Shown here: positions 17,020-26,264 of the stretch, piece after piece | How positions within the stretch are numbered: the stretch's first letter is position 1 | Layout: every line of letters begins with the position of its first letter | DNA from: Nonomuraea rubra | Lineage (GTDB): Bacteria > Actinomycetota > Actinomycetes > Streptosporangiales > Streptosporangiaceae | Assembly (NCBI RefSeq): GCF_014207985.1 | Contig: NZ_JACHMI010000001.1 | Coordinates: forward strand, 5,005,001-5,069,000 | DNA length: 64,000 nt | Direction of reading: 5' to 3' | Made by a program: the position numbers and the translations under genes | The notes under the pieces: generated by a model | Database searches by the model: none | What the model was told of the DNA's origin: nothing | Seen by the model: the letters and a program-made list of their open reading frames with translations, nothing else

Positions 17020-18549
17020 TCAGAGGGACTCTGTCTGTCGTAACCCGGCGAACGAGGACAGGTCGGGCACCGTCCAGCCGTCCAGGTCGTACTCGCTGAG
17101 GCACTGCTCGGCGAGGGCGGCGTACTGTTCGAGCTGGCCGGAGGCCATCTGCCCGAACAGCAGCTCGATCCTGGTGTTCTCGTGGTTGCCCGCGTAGTTG
17201 CGCTCGTACAGCTCGTGCCGGCCGCCGAACTCCGAGCCGACCGCGTCCCACAGCAGCTTCATCACCTTGACCCGCTCCTCGGCCCCCGAACCGTCCGAGC
17301 CCCGCAGGTACTTGTCCAGGTAGGGGCGGATGTCGGGGTTCTTGAAGTCGGCCGCGCCCGAGTTGACGTAGATGAGGCCGCTGGCGACGTCCTGGAGGAT
17401 GATCTCCCTGATTCGCGGGTAGCCGATCTGCGTGAACCAGCGGTAGGCCATGCCGTACTGCGGGTTGGGCAGCAGCGCGCCGTTCTTCCACGGCACGGGG
17501 TTGCGGGCGGCGGCGTCCGACAGCGCCCAGAACAGGTTGCGCCAGGCCAGCACCTCGCCCACCCGGGTCTGCACGCCGCGGAAGTCCTTGGTGCCGGTGA
17601 TCTCCAGGGCGCGCAGCAGCAGGCCCGCGAGGAACTCCAGCTTGACCGCCAGCCGCGTGCAGCCCTGGAAGGTGAACCGCTCGATGAAACCGGAGCGGCC
17701 GGTGAACAGCTGGACCTTGCCCAGGTCGCCGTAGATGAAGACGTTCTCCCAGGGGATGAGCACCTGGTCCAGCACGAGGATGCTGTCGTTCTCGTCCAGC
17801 CGGGAGGAGAGCGGGTAGTCGAACGGGCTGCCCGTCAGCGCGGCCGCCGCCGTGTAGGAGGGGCGGCAGATCAGCTTGAGGCCGGGAGCGTCCATCGGGA
17901 CCGTGGCCACCAGGGCGAACTCGCGCTTCTTGACCGGCAGGCCGTAGTGGGCCAGGAAGTTGTAGTGGGTCAGCGCGGAGCCCGTGGCGACCACCTTGGC
18001 GCCGCTGACCACCAGCCCGGCGTCCGTCTCGCGCTCGACGTGCACGTACACGTCGCCGACCTGGTCGGGCGGCAGGTTGCGGTCCACCGGCGGGTGCACG
18101 ATCGCGTGGTTCCAGTACAGGACCTTCTCCTGCGACTCGCGGTACCAGCGGCGCGCGTTGTCCGCGAACGGCGCGTAGAAGTCGGCGTTGGCGCCCAGCG
18201 TGCCCAGGAAGGAGGCCTTGTAGTCGGGGCTGCGGCCCATCCAGCCGTAGCTCATCCTGGCCCAGGCCGCGATCGCGCGCTGGTCGGCCACCAGGTCCTC
18301 CACGCTGCGAGGCGTGGTGAAGAAGCGATGCGTGTAGCCTTCGCCGCCGCTGTCGGTGGGGCAGGTGAGCTCGTCCCTGGTCGCCGGGTCGTGCAGGGCG
18401 TCGTAGAGCCTGGCCGTCATCCGCACCGGGTTGTGGAACGCCGGGTGCTCGGTGACGTCCTTGACCCGGTCGCCGTAGAGGTAGATCTCGCGGGCGTCAC
18501 GCAGGCTCTCGACGTACTCGCTGCCGGTCATCGGGCGCGTCGCGGGCAT
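17020..18549 (-). CDS. 4-hydroxyphenylacetate 3-monooxygenase-type hydroxylase (HpaB/SgcC-like)
   Basis: Oxygenase component of a two-component, FAD-dependent phenol hydroxylase, 509 residues. Typical HpaB blocks: [19 protein letters not shown] at the N-terminus, [14 protein letters not shown], the FAD-binding [18 protein letters not shown] and [11 protein letters not shown]. SgcC, the C-1027 homologue, hydroxylates chloro-beta-tyrosine while it is bound to a carrier. Here the likely substrate is the chlorinated 4-hydroxymandelyl unit on the carrier domain at 33750-35513, or a kynurenine-derived arene. The ATG at 18549 has better ribosome-site spacing (GGAG) than that at 18555. The reductase partner is not in the window. 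Confidence 0.92.
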   Translation of the reverse strand: MPATRPMTGSEYVESLRDAREIYLYGDRVKDVTEHPAFHNPVRMTARLYDALHDPATRDELTCPTDSGGEGYTHRFFTTPRSVEDLVADQRAIAAWARMSYGWMGRSPDYKASFLGTLGANADFYAPFADNARRWYRESQEKVLYWNHAIVHPPVDRNLPPDQVGDVYVHVERETDAGLVVSGAKVVATGSALTHYNFLAHYGLPVKKREFALVATVPMDAPGLKLICRPSYTAAAALTGSPFDYPLSSRLDENDSILVLDQVLIPWENVFIYGDLGKVQLFTGRSGFIERFTFQGCTRLAVKLEFLAGLLLRALEITGTKDFRGVQTRVGEVLAWRNLFWALSDAAARNPVPWKNGALLPNPQYGMAYRWFTQIGYPRIREIILQDVASGLIYVNSGAADFKNPDIRPYLDKYLRGSDGSGAEERVKVMKLLWDAVGSEFGGRHELYERNYAGNHENTRIELLFGQMASGQLEQYAALAEQCLSEYDLDGWTVPDLSSFAGLRQTESL

Positions 18550-18612
18550 CGGCATCTCCCTGCTCCAGGCGGCGTTTTCGCCCCTCCAGCCTGGCATCCG
18601 GGCCCTGCCCGG

Positions 18613-18628
18613 GCGTCTCACGGCGTGC
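18613..18628 (-). promoter_or_regulatory. Cluster element before the HpaB-type operon
   Basis: In gene sense GCACGCCGTGAGACGC, one mismatch to the shared GCA-N7-AGATGC, ending 63 bp before the hydroxylase start. Immediately upstream in that sense is GGAACAGC; the 32404 copy has GAAACAGC at the same place. The divergent O-methyltransferase shares this gap. Confidence 0.5.
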
Positions 18629-18685
18629 GCTGTTCCGGCACTCTGGGAGGTGCCGCCCCGCACGCGCCGGTGTGACGATGGCCGC

Positions 18686-19678
18686 GTGAGCGAGCAACGG
18701 CTGTGGGCGCTGGCCCATCTGGGAACTCCGATGGCCCTCCGGGTGGCCGCGACGCTGAGGATCGCCGACCGGCTGGCCAAGGCGCCGGGCACCGGCAAGG
18801 AACTGGCCGGCGCGGTGGGCGCGGACCCCGGCGCGCTGGAACGGCTCATGCGGTACCTGGCCGCCAGGGGCGTGTTCCGCAGGGACCCCTCAGGGACGTA
18901 CACGCTGACCCCCCTGGGCGAGGAGCTGCGCGAGGACCATCCGGCCGGCATGCGGGCCATGCTCGACCTCGAAGGCTGGGAGGGGCGGGCCGAGCTGTCG
19001 TTCGCGCACCTGCTGCACAGCGTACGCACGGGTGAGGCGGCCTACCCCCGCCAGTTCGGCCGCTCCTTCTGGGACGACCTGGCCGCCGACCCGGCCCGCT
19101 CGGCCGCCTTCGACGCGCGCATGGCCGCCGAGATGCCCGCCAGGGCGCCGGCCATCGTGGCCGGCTACGACTGGGGCACGCTCGGCCACCTCGTCGACGT
19201 CGGCGGCGGCGACGGGTCGCTGCTCATCGCCCTGCTCACCGCGTTCCCCGCCCTTCGCGGCACCGTGCTCGACCAGCCGGAGACCGCCGCCGCCGCGCGG
19301 GCGGCGCTGGAGTCGGCCGGCCTGGCGGAGCGCGGCCGGGCCGTGGGAGGCAGCTTCTTCGACCCGCTGCCGCCGGGCGCCGACGGCTACCTGCTGTCGT
19401 GGATCCTGCACGACTGGAACGACGACGACGCCCGCGCCATCCTGCGGCGTTGCGCCCAGGCGGTGCGGCCGGGCGGCTCGGTGTTCGTGGTCGAGGACTT
19501 CGGCCCCGACGGGGAGTCACCGCGTACCGGGATGGACCTGCGCATGCTCGTGTACTACGGCGGCAGGGAACGCGGCATCGCCGACCTGCGCCCGCTGGCC
19601 CACGACGCCGGCCTGGAGGTCGCCTCGGTGCATCCCGCGGACACGCTGAAGATCGTGCGGCTGGTGGCCCGCCCATGA
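18686..19678 (+). CDS. SAM-dependent O-methyltransferase
   Basis: Protein of 330 residues of the plant-type/DmpM family. N-terminal winged-helix dimerisation domain (residues 10-100), SAM loop [16 protein letters not shown], catalytic His in [16 protein letters not shown]. The start is a GTG without a clear ribosome site, 8 bp after GACGATGG, so it may be leaderless. The stop overlaps the P450 start (ATGA). It probably methylates a phenolic oxygen, for example on a catechol produced by the HpaB-type enzyme. Which of the two aryl units is methylated cannot be told. Confidence 0.9.
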   Translation: MSEQRLWALAHLGTPMALRVAATLRIADRLAKAPGTGKELAGAVGADPGALERLMRYLAARGVFRRDPSGTYTLTPLGEELREDHPAGMRAMLDLEGWEGRAELSFAHLLHSVRTGEAAYPRQFGRSFWDDLAADPARSAAFDARMAAEMPARAPAIVAGYDWGTLGHLVDVGGGDGSLLIALLTAFPALRGTVLDQPETAAAARAALESAGLAERGRAVGGSFFDPLPPGADGYLLSWILHDWNDDDARAILRRCAQAVRPGGSVFVVEDFGPDGESPRTGMDLRMLVYYGGRERGIADLRPLAHDAGLEVASVHPADTLKIVRLVARP

Positions 19679-20925
19679 GCACGATCGAGCAGACGACCAC
19701 GAGCACAGGAGTGGCGCCGGCGGAGGCGGTGGCGGCGCTGGTGTCGCGTGCGGGCCGCCGCGATCCGTACCCGCTGTACGAGGCGCTGCGCGCCCACGGC
19801 TCCGTGATCCCGGTACGACCGGGCCTCACCGTCGTCGTCGGGTACGCCGAGATCTCCCGCGCCCTGCGGGACAACCGGCTCCGCGTCCAGGACGCCGCCA
19901 GCTACGACGTCATCTACCCGCGCTGGCGCTCGCACTCGTCGCTGCGCGGCTACACCGACTCCATGCTCTACCGCAACCCGCCCGACCACGCCCGCATGCG
20001 CCGGCTGGTCAGCAGCGGATTCACGCCCGCGCGCGTGTCGGCCATGCGCGAGTCGGTCGAGCGGATGGTGCACCGGCTGCTGGACAGGCTGGCGGACCTC
20101 GGCGCGGGCGGCGCCCCGGTGGACTACGTCGCCGAGTTCGCCTCCAGGCTGCCGATCGCGGTCATCAGCGCCCTGATCGGCGTCGCCGAGGACGACCAGC
20201 AGTGGTTCCGCGGGATGGCCTCCGACCTGACGATCGCCCTGGAAGGGATCACCAACCTCGGCAGGCTCGGCACGGCCGACCAGGCGATGGACGAGCTGGC
20301 CGGCTACTTCGGCGACCTCATCGAGCACCGCCGCCGCCACCCCGCCGGCGACATGCTGACCGCCCTGGTACGCGCGCACGACGACGGCGGCGCCGGGCTC
20401 ACCCACGACGAGCTGGTCGGCAACCTGATGCTGCTGCTGACCGCCGGCTTCGAGACCACCAGCTTCCTGCTCGGGCACGGCCTCAGGCTGGCCTTCGAGC
20501 ACCCGAGCCAGGCCGCGCTCCTGCGCGACGACCCCGGCCGCGCCACCGCGTACGTCGAGGAGGTCCTGCGCTTCGAGACGCCCGTCCAGGCCACCAGCAG
20601 GTGGGCGGAGACGGGCATGGAGCTCCTGGGCACGCCGCTGGAGGGCGGGACGAAGGTGGTGCTCATGCTGGGCGCCGGCAACCGGGACCCGCGCCGCTTC
20701 CCTGACCCCACCCGCTTCGACCCCGACCGGCCGGACATCCAGCCGCTCAGCTTCGGCGCCGGGCCGCACTTCTGCCTGGGGGCGCCGCTGTCGCGCATGG
20801 AGGCCAGGATCGCGCTGCCGCTGCTGCTGCGCAGGTTCCCCGCGCTGGCCGCCGCCGAGCCGCCCGACCACCGGGACCGCTGGGTCGGCCGCGGCCTGCG
20901 CCGCTTCCTGATCACCGTCTCCTGA
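19675..20925 (+). CDS. Cytochrome P450
   Basis: Soluble bacterial P450 of 416 residues. Heme-binding loop SFGAGPHFCLGAPLSRMEAR with Cys367, K-helix ExxR in EEVLRFETP, and I-helix LLTAGFETTSFLLG. The usual ETT/DT acid-alcohol pair is present. It is coupled to the O-methyltransferase by a 4-bp overlap. P450s in nine-membered enediyne clusters act on the core or aromatic side chains; no ferredoxin gene is adjacent. Substrate not assignable. Confidence 0.92.
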   Translation: MSTIEQTTTSTGVAPAEAVAALVSRAGRRDPYPLYEALRAHGSVIPVRPGLTVVVGYAEISRALRDNRLRVQDAASYDVIYPRWRSHSSLRGYTDSMLYRNPPDHARMRRLVSSGFTPARVSAMRESVERMVHRLLDRLADLGAGGAPVDYVAEFASRLPIAVISALIGVAEDDQQWFRGMASDLTIALEGITNLGRLGTADQAMDELAGYFGDLIEHRRRHPAGDMLTALVRAHDDGGAGLTHDELVGNLMLLLTAGFETTSFLLGHGLRLAFEHPSQAALLRDDPGRATAYVEEVLRFETPVQATSRWAETGMELLGTPLEGGTKVVLMLGAGNRDPRRFPDPTRFDPDRPDIQPLSFGAGPHFCLGAPLSRMEARIALPLLLRRFPALAAAEPPDHRDRWVGRGLRRFLITVS

Positions 20926-20940
20926 TCCCGCCGTCAGCAA

Positions 20941-20971
20941 CGAGCCCGCCCCTTACAAGGGGGCGGGCTCG
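20941..20971. terminator. Bidirectional terminator between P450 and NAT-type genes
   Basis: A perfect 12-bp stem (20941-20952 with 20960-20971) and 7-nt A/T-containing loop, between converging stops at 20925 and 20984. Confidence 0.85.
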
Positions 20972-20983
20972 GGAGAACTCCGC

Positions 20984-21859
20984 TCAGGAGGCCATCGCCA
21001 CCGCCGCCTTGCGCTCCTGCCAGGCCTCGTGCGCCCCGCGCACCTTCGCCCACAGCGCGGCCCGGTCCTTGGCGTTGACATCCCCCAGGTGCAGCCCGAA
21101 CACCGAGGCGAGCGCGTCGTACCAGTCGGCCCGGGTGGCGAGCTCCACCTCGCTCGTCCCCTCACCGCTCACCCGCCGCAACATGCAGCCGACCAGCGCG
21201 TCCGCTCCGGTGGCGTCGCGCCGCAGCACGACGGCGGCACGCACCAGCCGCGACTCGGGCGAGGTGCACAGGTACGGATGCCACTCCACGAAGTCCACCG
21301 CCGTGGCCGGCTCGGTCTCCATGTCGAGCCCGGCGATGGACCCGCGCGGATCGTGGTCGAACCGCCACCCGCCGGGCTCCACGACCGACGCCGACAGCCG
21401 GAACTCGAACGGCCCCTGCCGGTAGGCGCCCTCGCGCAGCGGCAGCGGCTCCAGCAGCCCGTCACCGAGCCCGATGTCGACGAGCCACGACTGCCCGTCC
21501 AGGGTGACGCTCAGCGCCAGGTGCGGCGCGAAGGAGACGCCGCTCGCCGGGGCCCGCCTGCTTGCCTGGACGCCGGCGCGATGCCAGGTGACGTCGTACC
21601 CCAGGGCGGTCAGCAGCGTGGCGAACGCGCCGTTGAGCTGGACGCAGTAGCCGCCGCGCCCGCGCAGGATCCGGTCGATCGACTCGCGCGGATCCAGCGT
21701 GATCCTGCGGCCGAGCTGCACTTCCAGCGTCTCGTACGGCACCCGCTCGACGTGCGCCCGATGCAGCGCGCGCAGCGCGTCGAGCGACGGCTCGCCGGGG
21801 TCGCGGATCTCCAGCCGGTCCAGGTACGTGTTCAGGTCACGGTCATGGGGTCGCCGCAT
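20984..21859 (-). CDS. Arylamine N-acyltransferase-fold enzyme (NAT/RifF-like)
   Basis: Protein of 291 residues with the cysteine-protease-like NAT triad intact: Cys72 in GRGGYCVQLNGAF, His113 in FAPHLALSV and Asp128 in SWLVDIGLGD. The family acylates arylamines or, as in RifF-type amide synthases, releases aryl-amine polyketides as amides. GGAGGAG sits 4 bp before the ATG at 21859. Because the cluster also carries tryptophan dioxygenase and kynureninase, whose usual product is anthranilate, an arylamine acceptor is a natural guess. The donor could be a carrier-bound acyl group. Both are inference; the family is secure. Confidence 0.9.
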   Translation of the reverse strand: MRRPHDRDLNTYLDRLEIRDPGEPSLDALRALHRAHVERVPYETLEVQLGRRITLDPRESIDRILRGRGGYCVQLNGAFATLLTALGYDVTWHRAGVQASRRAPASGVSFAPHLALSVTLDGQSWLVDIGLGDGLLEPLPLREGAYRQGPFEFRLSASVVEPGGWRFDHDPRGSIAGLDMETEPATAVDFVEWHPYLCTSPESRLVRAAVVLRRDATGADALVGCMLRRVSGEGTSEVELATRADWYDALASVFGLHLGDVNAKDRAALWAKVRGAHEAWQERKAAVAMAS

Positions 21860-21911
21860 GGCTCCTCCCTCGGTCGAGTGCTTCCATCGTGCGCGGGTGA
21901 GGAGCCCGGCC

Positions 21912-21955
21912 GCATCTCGCGGAATGCTGCCCGTACCGCGCAATACGCAAGATGC
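21912..21955. promoter_or_regulatory. Paired cluster elements between the NAT and FkbM genes
   Basis: Two facing 16-mers, GCATCTCGCGGAATGC (21912-21927) and, on the minus strand, GCATCTTGCGTATTGC (21955-21940), with a 12-bp centre. They have the same layout as the pair at 12733-12775. The AGATGC ends lie 52 bp and 65 bp from the two divergent starts. Confidence 0.65.
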
Positions 21956-22020
21956 GGCGGGATCCGGGCGTGATCGACGATGACACTGGCCTGAGCCATT
22001 CACCGGGAGGAGACGACCAG

Positions 22021-22698
22021 ATGCGCAACCAGGTGATCGTGCGGGAGCAGGTGACCGCCCGGTGGGAGGACCACCTGCCCGGACTGCTCGGACAGGTGGG
22101 GGTGCCGGCCCAGGGCGTGGTGCAGGTGGGTGCGCACCGGGGGCAGGAGGTGGCGGCGTTCACGGCGTGCAGGTTCCGCCGCCTGGTCATGATGGAGCCG
22201 AACCTCGACCACCTGTCGGCGCTGCGCGAGCAGTTGCGCGTGCACCATCTGGCCGCGGGGCTGCCTGAGCCCGCGGACGGCCACCTGCCCCGCGTGGTGG
22301 TGGCCGCCGCGGCGGGCCGCACGCGCGGCAGGGCCACGCTGAACATCACCCCCTATGACAAGCAGTCCAGCATGCTGCCGCCGTTGCAGCCGATGGCCGT
22401 CGTGCGCCAGGTGAGCGTGCCGGTCGTCCCCGTCAGCGAGGTGCAGCACGGCTGCAACGTGCTGGTGGTGGACGCCCAGGGCGCCGAGCTGGACGTCCTG
22501 GCGGGCACCGACCTGAGCAGGCTGCGGCTGGCCGTGATCGAGGGCAGCGTGTCGGCCCGCTACAGCGGCGGCTCGACGCTGGACAGCATCGCCGCCCACA
22601 TGACCGGGCACGGCTGGCGCCCGGTGGCCTCCTGGGCGCACGAGCGCCCCGGCGTCGTGGACGTGGCCTGGCTGGCACCGGAGCCGGCGGCCGCATGA
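22021..22698 (+). CDS. FkbM-family methyltransferase-like protein
   Basis: Protein of 225 residues with an FkbM-type SAM-methyltransferase pattern: VVQVGAHRGQEVAAF as the SAM loop, RRLVMMEPN as the acidic strand-2 end, and CNVLVVDAQGAELDVLAG where FkbM proteins have DVEGAE. GGGAGGAG lies 8 bp before the ATG. It is the first gene of a rightward operon with a crotonase and a CoA-transferase (4-bp overlap to the crotonase). It likely methylates a hydroxyl of an aryl or sugar group; no narrower call can be made. Confidence 0.8.
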   Translation: MRNQVIVREQVTARWEDHLPGLLGQVGVPAQGVVQVGAHRGQEVAAFTACRFRRLVMMEPNLDHLSALREQLRVHHLAAGLPEPADGHLPRVVVAAAAGRTRGRATLNITPYDKQSSMLPPLQPMAVVRQVSVPVVPVSEVQHGCNVLVVDAQGAELDVLAGTDLSRLRLAVIEGSVSARYSGGSTLDSIAAHMTGHGWRPVASWAHERPGVVDVAWLAPEPAAA

Positions 22699-23441
22699 GC
22701 CTGCGGCGGGAGCACGCCGACGGGGTGGCCGTGTTGCGGCTGGACCGGCCGCACGTGCGCAACGCGCTCGGCGCCGAGCTGGTGGACTCGCTCGGCGCCG
22801 CGCTCGCCGAGCTGGACGACGACCCCGGCGTGCGCGTGGCCGTGCTGACGGGCACGCCGCCGGGGTTCTGCGCGGGCTCCGACCTGAAGGAGCTGTCCCG
22901 CATGGACGGCGACGCCATGGTGCGGCACGAGGCCGCCACCGGCCGGCTCGCCAGGGACATCCGGCACCTGGGCATCCCGGTGATCGCCGCGGTCGAGGGC
23001 TTCGCCATGGGCGGCGGCTTCCTGCTGGCCACCAGCTGCGACCTCGTCGTCACGGCCGGGGACGCGCGCTGGCACCTGCCCGAGGTCGGCCTCGGCTGGG
23101 TGCCGCCGTGGGGCGTCCAGAGCCTGGTCTCCAGGGTGGGCCCCGTGACCGCCAGGCGCCTGGTGTGGGGCGAGCGCCCGCTCACCGGCGGCGAGCTGTA
23201 CGCGCTGGGCGCCGCCGACGAGCTGACCGTCCCCGGGGACGCCCTGGCCCGAGCCCTGGAGGTGGCCGCCGGGCTGGCCCGGCTGCCCGCGCACGCGGTC
23301 ACCTCGGCCAAGCGTGCCCTGGCCGACGCCGCCGGCGAGCACGCGGAGACCCTGGACGCGCGTACCGCCTGGATGTTCGGCGCGGATTGCGGCTCCGAGG
23401 CCGCCCGGCGGAGCCTGGCACGATTCCGTACACCAGTGTGA
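22695..23441 (+). CDS. Enoyl-CoA hydratase/isomerase (crotonase) family protein
   Basis: Protein of 248 residues with the crotonase fold: GFCAGSDLKELSRM (oxyanion hole 1), EGFAMGGGFLLATSCDLVV (oxyanion hole 2) and PEVGLGWVPPWGVQSL. The catalytic Glu of classic hydratases would fall near LPEVGLG. Its neighbours are an FkbM-type methyltransferase and a CoA-transferase. Such pairs hydrate, dehydrate or cleave acyl-CoA side chains; a beta-oxidation-like shortening of an aryl-propenoyl unit is one possible role, but no CoA ligase or thiolase is beside it. Confidence 0.88.
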   Translation: MSLRREHADGVAVLRLDRPHVRNALGAELVDSLGAALAELDDDPGVRVAVLTGTPPGFCAGSDLKELSRMDGDAMVRHEAATGRLARDIRHLGIPVIAAVEGFAMGGGFLLATSCDLVVTAGDARWHLPEVGLGWVPPWGVQSLVSRVGPVTARRLVWGERPLTGGELYALGAADELTVPGDALARALEVAAGLARLPAHAVTSAKRALADAAGEHAETLDARTAWMFGADCGSEAARRSLARFRTPV

Positions 23442-23449
23442 GGCACCCC

Positions 23450-25015
23450 ATGATCGGAAAGGTGTGCGACGCGGCGCAGGCGGTGGCGCTCATCGGCGAC
23501 CGCCAGACCGTCGCGAGCACGGGAGTCATCGGCTGGCTCACGCCCGACGCCCTGCTCGCCGCGCTCGGCGAGCGTTACCGGGCCGGCGGCGAGCCGCGGG
23601 ACCTGACGTTCTACTTCCCCTGCGCGACCGGCGACGGCGTGGGCATCCGCGGCATGGACCACGTGGCGGTGAAGGGCCTGATGCGCCGCATCGTGTCGGG
23701 CTCGTTCATCAACCCGCGCCACCCGGAGACGGGCGAGCGGCCCGCGCTGACGGAGCTGATCCAGAACGATCTCGTCGAGGCCTACACCTGGCCGATGGGC
23801 GCCACCATGCACTGGCTGCGCGAGGTGGCCAGGCGCGGCCCCGGCTACCTGACGCGGGTCGGCCTCGGCACGTACGCCGACCCGCGGCACGGCGGCGGCA
23901 GGTTCACCCGCCTGGCCACCGACGACCTGGTCGAGCTGGTCGAGCTGGGCGGCCAGGAGTACCTGTGGTACCCGACCTGGCCGCTGGACGTGGGCCTGAT
24001 CCGCGCGGGCAGCGCCGACCGGGACGGCAACCTGTCGTTCGAGGACCAGCCGCTGCTGTCCAGCGCGCTGGCGATCGCCCTGGCGGTCAAGGCCGGCGGC
24101 GGCACCGTGATCGCGCAGGTGTCGCGGCTGGTGGAGCCGGGGGAGCGGCCGGCGCGCGAGGTCCGCGTGCCCGGCGCGCTCGTCGACCGGGTCGTCGTGG
24201 TGCCCGGCGCGCCCACCGGCACCGGCGTCCGTGACGACCCCGGCTACCTGGGCCACGTGCCCGGCGCGGCCGCGCGCGTGCCCCGGCTGCCGGCCGGGCC
24301 CGACAAGGTCATCGCCCGCCGGGTGGCCAGGGAGGTGCGCAAGGGGGAGACCTCCATCTTCGGGTTCGGCGCCTCGTCGGACGCCGTGCTCGTCATGGCG
24401 GAGGACGGCGTGCTGGACGGCGACGGCCTCGACGACTACCTGTTCACCACCGAGCACGGCTCGTTCGGCGGCATCGTGATGAGCGGCTGGCAGTTCTCCG
24501 CGAACTACGCGCCGCGCGCGCTGCTCGACGGGCCCGCCCAGTTCGACTTCATCGACGGGGGCGGCTGCCCGTTCGCCGCGCTGGCCTTCGCGCAGCTCGA
24601 CGCGCTCGGCCGGGTGAACGTCAGCCGCTTCGGCGCGGCCAACCCCGGCGCCGGCGGCTTCGTCGACATCGCGCACGGCGCCGCCCGCCTGGTCTTCGCC
24701 GGCACCATGACCACCGGCGGGCTCCGGGCGGACTGCACGGGCGGCCGCCTGCGGATCCTGGAGGAGGGGCGGGTGGCCAAGTTCGTGCCCCGGGTGGACC
24801 ACGTGACGTACCGGCTGCGCGAGGGGGTCGCCGCGGGACAGTCGGCCCTGGTGGTCACCGAGCGGGCGGTCTTCGACGTCACCGCGGACGGGCTCGTGCT
24901 GGCCGAGGTCGCCCCGGGCGTGGACGTCGAGCGCGACGTGCTCGCCCACGTCGGCTTCCCCGTCAGGCGGGCCCGCGACGTCACGCTCATGGACGCCGCC
25001 CTGTTCCGCCCGTGA
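23450..25015 (+). CDS. Family I CoA-transferase, fused alpha and beta subunits
   Basis: Protein of 521 residues, the length of fused propionate/acetate CoA-transferases. The N-terminal half binds the acid (GVIGWLTPDALLAALGERY), the C-terminal half carries the glutamate site in YLFTTEHGSFGGIVMSG and the Gly-rich NPGAGGFVDI loop. The ATG at 23450 follows GAGG. It moves CoA between a short or aryl carboxylate and a donor such as acetyl-CoA. It probably activates or recycles the acid handled by the upstream crotonase. It ends tail-to-tail with the kynureninase-like gene, overlapping it by 29 bp inside a 15-bp tandem repeat. Confidence 0.88.
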   Translation: MIGKVCDAAQAVALIGDRQTVASTGVIGWLTPDALLAALGERYRAGGEPRDLTFYFPCATGDGVGIRGMDHVAVKGLMRRIVSGSFINPRHPETGERPALTELIQNDLVEAYTWPMGATMHWLREVARRGPGYLTRVGLGTYADPRHGGGRFTRLATDDLVELVELGGQEYLWYPTWPLDVGLIRAGSADRDGNLSFEDQPLLSSALAIALAVKAGGGTVIAQVSRLVEPGERPAREVRVPGALVDRVVVVPGAPTGTGVRDDPGYLGHVPGAAARVPRLPAGPDKVIARRVAREVRKGETSIFGFGASSDAVLVMAEDGVLDGDGLDDYLFTTEHGSFGGIVMSGWQFSANYAPRALLDGPAQFDFIDGGGCPFAALAFAQLDALGRVNVSRFGAANPGAGGFVDIAHGAARLVFAGTMTTGGLRADCTGGRLRILEEGRVAKFVPRVDHVTYRLREGVAAGQSALVVTERAVFDVTADGLVLAEVAPGVDVERDVLAHVGFPVRRARDVTLMDAALFRP

Positions 25016-26264
25016 GGGTTCCGCCCGTGAGGGTTCCGCCCGCGTAGGTTCGGTCCGCGTGGGTTCCGCCCGTGACGCACGCTCGCGGGACAGTGCGCAT
25101 CAGGTCGCGGATCTCCTCGGCCAGCAGCTCCGCGGCCCGCTCCAGCTGCTCGTCCGACAGGTAGGGCGCGGGCCCGAGCCGCAGGTAGCCGCCCCGGCTG
25201 TCCGCCTGCACGCCGCGCGCCGCGAGACCGGCACGCAGCCGCCCGGCGTACGGCGACCGCAACGCCAGGAACCCGCCGAAGTCCTCGGCCCGCCCCGTCC
25301 TGTCCCTGGTCACGAGGTGCTCGGGCACGTCCAGCGCGTCGAACCGGGCGGCCAGCAGCCCCACCTGGCGCAGCGAGACCGCCCGCAGGAACGCCGGCGT
25401 CAGCCCCTGCCCGGCGAAGAAGTCGAAGACGCGCGCGGCCCGGTAGTGACTGGTCGGATCGTAGGTGGCGCCCGCGAACCGGGGCGCGCCCGCGGGGTAG
25501 GTGACGCCGGGAGGCTGCTCGCCCGCCAGCTCGCCGAACTCCGAGAACCACCCGGTGATCACCGGCCGCAGCCGGTCGGCGTGGCCGGGCAGCCGCAGGA
25601 AACAGTTGCCCTCGCCGAGCTGCAGGTACTTGTACCCGCCGCCGACCACCCAGGCCTGCTCGATCCCCGCCGTGCCGAACGGCACCACGCCGAGCGCGTG
25701 GTAGGCGTCCACCAGCAGCTCCGTACCGGAGCGCAGGCACGCCCCGGCCAGCACGTCCAGCCCGGGCACGATCCGGGCGTCCTCGAACAGCACCGCGGAC
25801 ACCAGCACCGCCGCGGTGCCGCCGTCCACCGCGCCGGCCAGCCGCCCGGCGAGCGTGTCGGCCGGCCGGGCGGGCACCACCCTCACCTCCACCCCCTCCT
25901 CGGCCAGCCGGGCGAGCTGCCTGCGCAGCGTGTGGAATTCCCCGTCGGTGGTGACCAGCCTGGGGCGGCGGCGCAGGTCGAGCGCGGACAGGAAGCGCAG
26001 CACCAGGTCGTGCGTGCTGGCGCCGAGTGCCAGCTCCGCGTGCGGGTCGCCGAGGAAGCGGCGCAGCCCGTCCCTGACCCTGTCGGCCTGCTTGAACGCC
26101 AGCGGCCACTTGCCGTCGGCGTCCCTGGCGGCGTCCATGAACGCGTCGATCTGCCCGGCCAGCGCCACGTCCGGCCAGGCCTGGTGGGAGTGGCCGGTGA
26201 GCAGCAGCCGCTCGGAGACGCGGAAGCGGGAGTAGTGCGGCGCCAGCCGCGCGGACTGGTCCAT
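24987..26264 (-). CDS. kynU: Kynureninase-like PLP enzyme
   Basis: Fold-type I (class V) PLP enzyme of 425 residues. The Schiff-base lysine is K212 in WVVGGGYKYLQLGEGN, close to kynureninase YKYLN; Asp in LLVDAYHALGVVPF binds the pyridine nitrogen. Kynureninase cleaves kynurenine or 3-hydroxykynurenine to anthranilate or 3-hydroxyanthranilate plus alanine. It overlaps tryptophan 2,3-dioxygenase by one ATGA-type junction, so both steps are made together. The C-terminus runs into a TLTGG repeat tail encoded by the 15-bp tandem repeat that also covers the end of the opposing CoA-transferase gene. A related 2-keto-acid or cysteine-desulfurase-like reaction is less likely given the partner. Confidence 0.85.
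   Translation of the reverse strand: MDQSARLAPHYSRFRVSERLLLTGHSHQAWPDVALAGQIDAFMDAARDADGKWPLAFKQADRVRDGLRRFLGDPHAELALGASTHDLVLRFLSALDLRRRPRLVTTDGEFHTLRRQLARLAEEGVEVRVVPARPADTLAGRLAGAVDGGTAAVLVSAVLFEDARIVPGLDVLAGACLRSGTELLVDAYHALGVVPFGTAGIEQAWVVGGGYKYLQLGEGNCFLRLPGHADRLRPVITGWFSEFGELAGEQPPGVTYPAGAPRFAGATYDPTSHYRAARVFDFFAGQGLTPAFLRAVSLRQVGLLAARFDALDVPEHLVTRDRTGRAEDFGGFLALRSPYAGRLRAGLAARGVQADSRGGYLRLGPAPYLSDEQLERAAELLAEEIRDLMRTVPRACVTGGTHADRTYAGGTLTGGTLTGGTGRRP
25003..25077. repeat. Five 15-bp tandem repeats at the overlap of convergent genes
   Basis: Units of the type GTTCCGCCCGTGAGG: copies 1 to 5 start at 25003, 25018, 25033, 25048 and 25063, with copies 3 and 4 diverged. Being a multiple of three they read through in frame in the kynureninase-like gene, giving its TLTGG tail; unit 1 holds the stop codon of the CoA-transferase. 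Confidence 0.8.

Noticed and set aside
17020..19029. N-terminal extension of the HpaB-type hydroxylase up to 19029
   Set aside because: It would run through the divergent promoter and antisense to the O-methyltransferase; the conserved family start is at 18549.
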